A DNA stretch of 64,000 nucleotides from Ulva prolifera. Its lineage: Eukaryota > Chlorophyta > Ulvophyceae > Ulvales > Ulvaceae. This document shows positions 63,401-64,000 of the stretch, in pieces. The notes beneath the pieces were generated by a model. It was not told the DNA's origin. It did no database searches and saw only the letters and a list, made by a program, of their open reading frames with translations. The DNA is taken from contig CM041197.1 of assembly GCA_023078555.1 (NCBI GenBank), positions 5,663,810 through 5,727,809 of the forward strand. Direction: 5' to 3'. Each line of letters opens with the position of its first letter. Within the stretch, counting starts at the first letter, position 1. The translations under genes were made by a program, and so were the position numbers.

Positions 63401-64000
63401 CTCTAAAAAACACTTATCACAAGACATAGGTGTGTGTGACCTTTGCGCACGTCCGTTAAGAGCAACATGCTTCCCTGTCACCTTGAAGTTGAAAAGTTCA
63501 CAGGTGCTGAATATGTAATATTGGCTCATCGAGAAAAGATTTTCCACACGTCGAAGTTGAGTGCTTTACTACAACACACTCTACACATGACATAGGTGTG
63601 TGTGACCTTTGCGCACGGCCGTTAAGAGCAACATGCTTCCCTGTCACCTTGAAGTTAAAAAGTTCACAGGTGCTGAATATGTAATGTATTGGCTCATCGA
63701 GAAAAGATTTTCCACACGTCGAAGTTGAGTGCTTTACTACAACACACTCTTTACATGACATAGGTGTGTGTGACCTTTGCGCACGTCCGTTAAGAGCAAC
63801 ATGCTTCCCTGTCACCTTGAAGTTGAAAAGTTCACAGGTGCTGAATATGTAATGTATTGGCTCATCGAGAAAAGATTTTCCACACGTCGAAGCTGAGTGC
63901 TTTACTACAACACACTATTCACATGACATAGGTGTGTGTGACCTTTGCGCACGTCCGTTAAGAGCAACATGCTTCCCTGTCACCTTGAAGTTGAAAAGTT
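60450..64000. repeat. Right-edge mosaic satellite with a local A subtype
   Basis: Monomers with GCTAATCAAG, GAAGTTAAGTGC, ATGACACAGG and the end CGTTGTAGCGCAACC occur near 60490, 61990 and 62510 (and near 55960). A 405-bp stretch at 60940-61345 matches 62117-62522 at offset 1177, sharing TACTAAAACACACTATTC. A block at about 61415-61760 matches 63264-63610 at offset 1849, sharing CTACTCTAAAAAACAC. One monomer near 63511 lacks two bases (GTAATATTGG). The array continues past the edge. Confidence 0.78.

Larger units (their letters stand above)
8235..64000. repeat. Satellite array, right segment (about 330 monomers of ~168 bp)
   Basis: Head-to-tail monomers continue without a unique-sequence gap to the right edge. 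Type A (about 43% GC) carries GGTGCTGAATATGTAATG, CTCATCGAGAAAAGATTTTC, CACACGTCGAAGTTGAG and the GTGTGTGTGACC / GCGCACGTCCGTTAA tail. Type B is interspersed. Common subtypes differ at GCTGAATATG/GCTGGATATG, AAAAGATTTTCC/AAATGATTTTTC, CTACAACACAC/CTGCAACAGAC, and in the monomer end (TTAAGAGCAAC, TTAAAGTGCAACCGGG, TTAAAGCGCAACCGGC). No gene or second transposable element was found. The near-nucleosomal period and higher-order blocks suggest a centromeric or heterochromatic satellite, which is inference. Confidence 0.97.

Noticed and set aside
8235-64000. CRISPR-like regularly spaced repeats
   Set aside because: The repeats are directly contiguous 168-bp units with no unique spacers, and the window has a eukaryotic retrotransposon. 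It is a satellite array.

Overview
The window is eukaryotic repeat DNA. About 92% of it (1-3060 and 8235-64000) is one continuous tandem satellite array with a monomer of about 168 bp, roughly 350 monomers in all. The array runs off both edges. The only other occupant is a single Ty1/copia (Pseudoviridae-type) LTR retrotransposon at 3061-8234. It sits inside one satellite monomer and is flanked by a perfect 5-bp target-site duplication. I see no host gene, tRNA, rRNA or CRISPR array.

The satellite has two main monomer classes. Type A (168 bp; reference copy 11569-11736) is the majority. Type B (167 bp; reference copy 12745-12911) has a diverged first two-thirds, but its last ~59 bp are almost identical to A. 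Alternative monomer ends that are one base longer (169/168 bp) also occur. The array shows higher-order structure at several scales: 505-bp trimers (19955-21342), 839-bp pentamers (37325-39860), a ~674-bp tetramer (1795-3060), a ~4-kb segment duplicated head to tail (9980-17894), and interleaved 1.5-3.4 kb blocks repeated at offsets of 1845, 3358, 3870, 5034, 5385, 5873 and 8053 bp. By B content the array divides into mixed (8.2-22.3 kb), A-dominated (22.3-36 kb), B-rich (36-54 kb) and mosaic/A-rich (54-64 kb) territories. A near-nucleosomal monomer, higher-order repeats and absence of genes are what centromeric or pericentromeric satellites look like. That assignment is inference.

The retrotransposon looks whole. 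It has 546-bp LTRs (TGTG...CACA) that differ at only about three sites, a primer-binding site, one uninterrupted Gag-Pol frame (3634-7674, 1346 aa from the ATG) in the copia order Gag, protease, integrase, reverse transcriptase, RNase H, and a G-rich polypurine tract. Its primer site matches the anticodon arm, not the 3' end, of initiator tRNA-Met, the arrangement known from Drosophila copia. The LTR similarity and the clean duplication make it a recent insertion into an existing array.

The host cannot be named from the sequence. The element's coding region is GC-rich in the lines I sampled (about 55-70%) while the satellite monomer is about 43% GC. The Gag and RT style, with a TGTAA motif near the LTR end, would suit a green alga, but this is a weak guess. 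Many open frames run through the satellite on both strands. They arise because 168 is a multiple of 3, and I do not treat them as genes.
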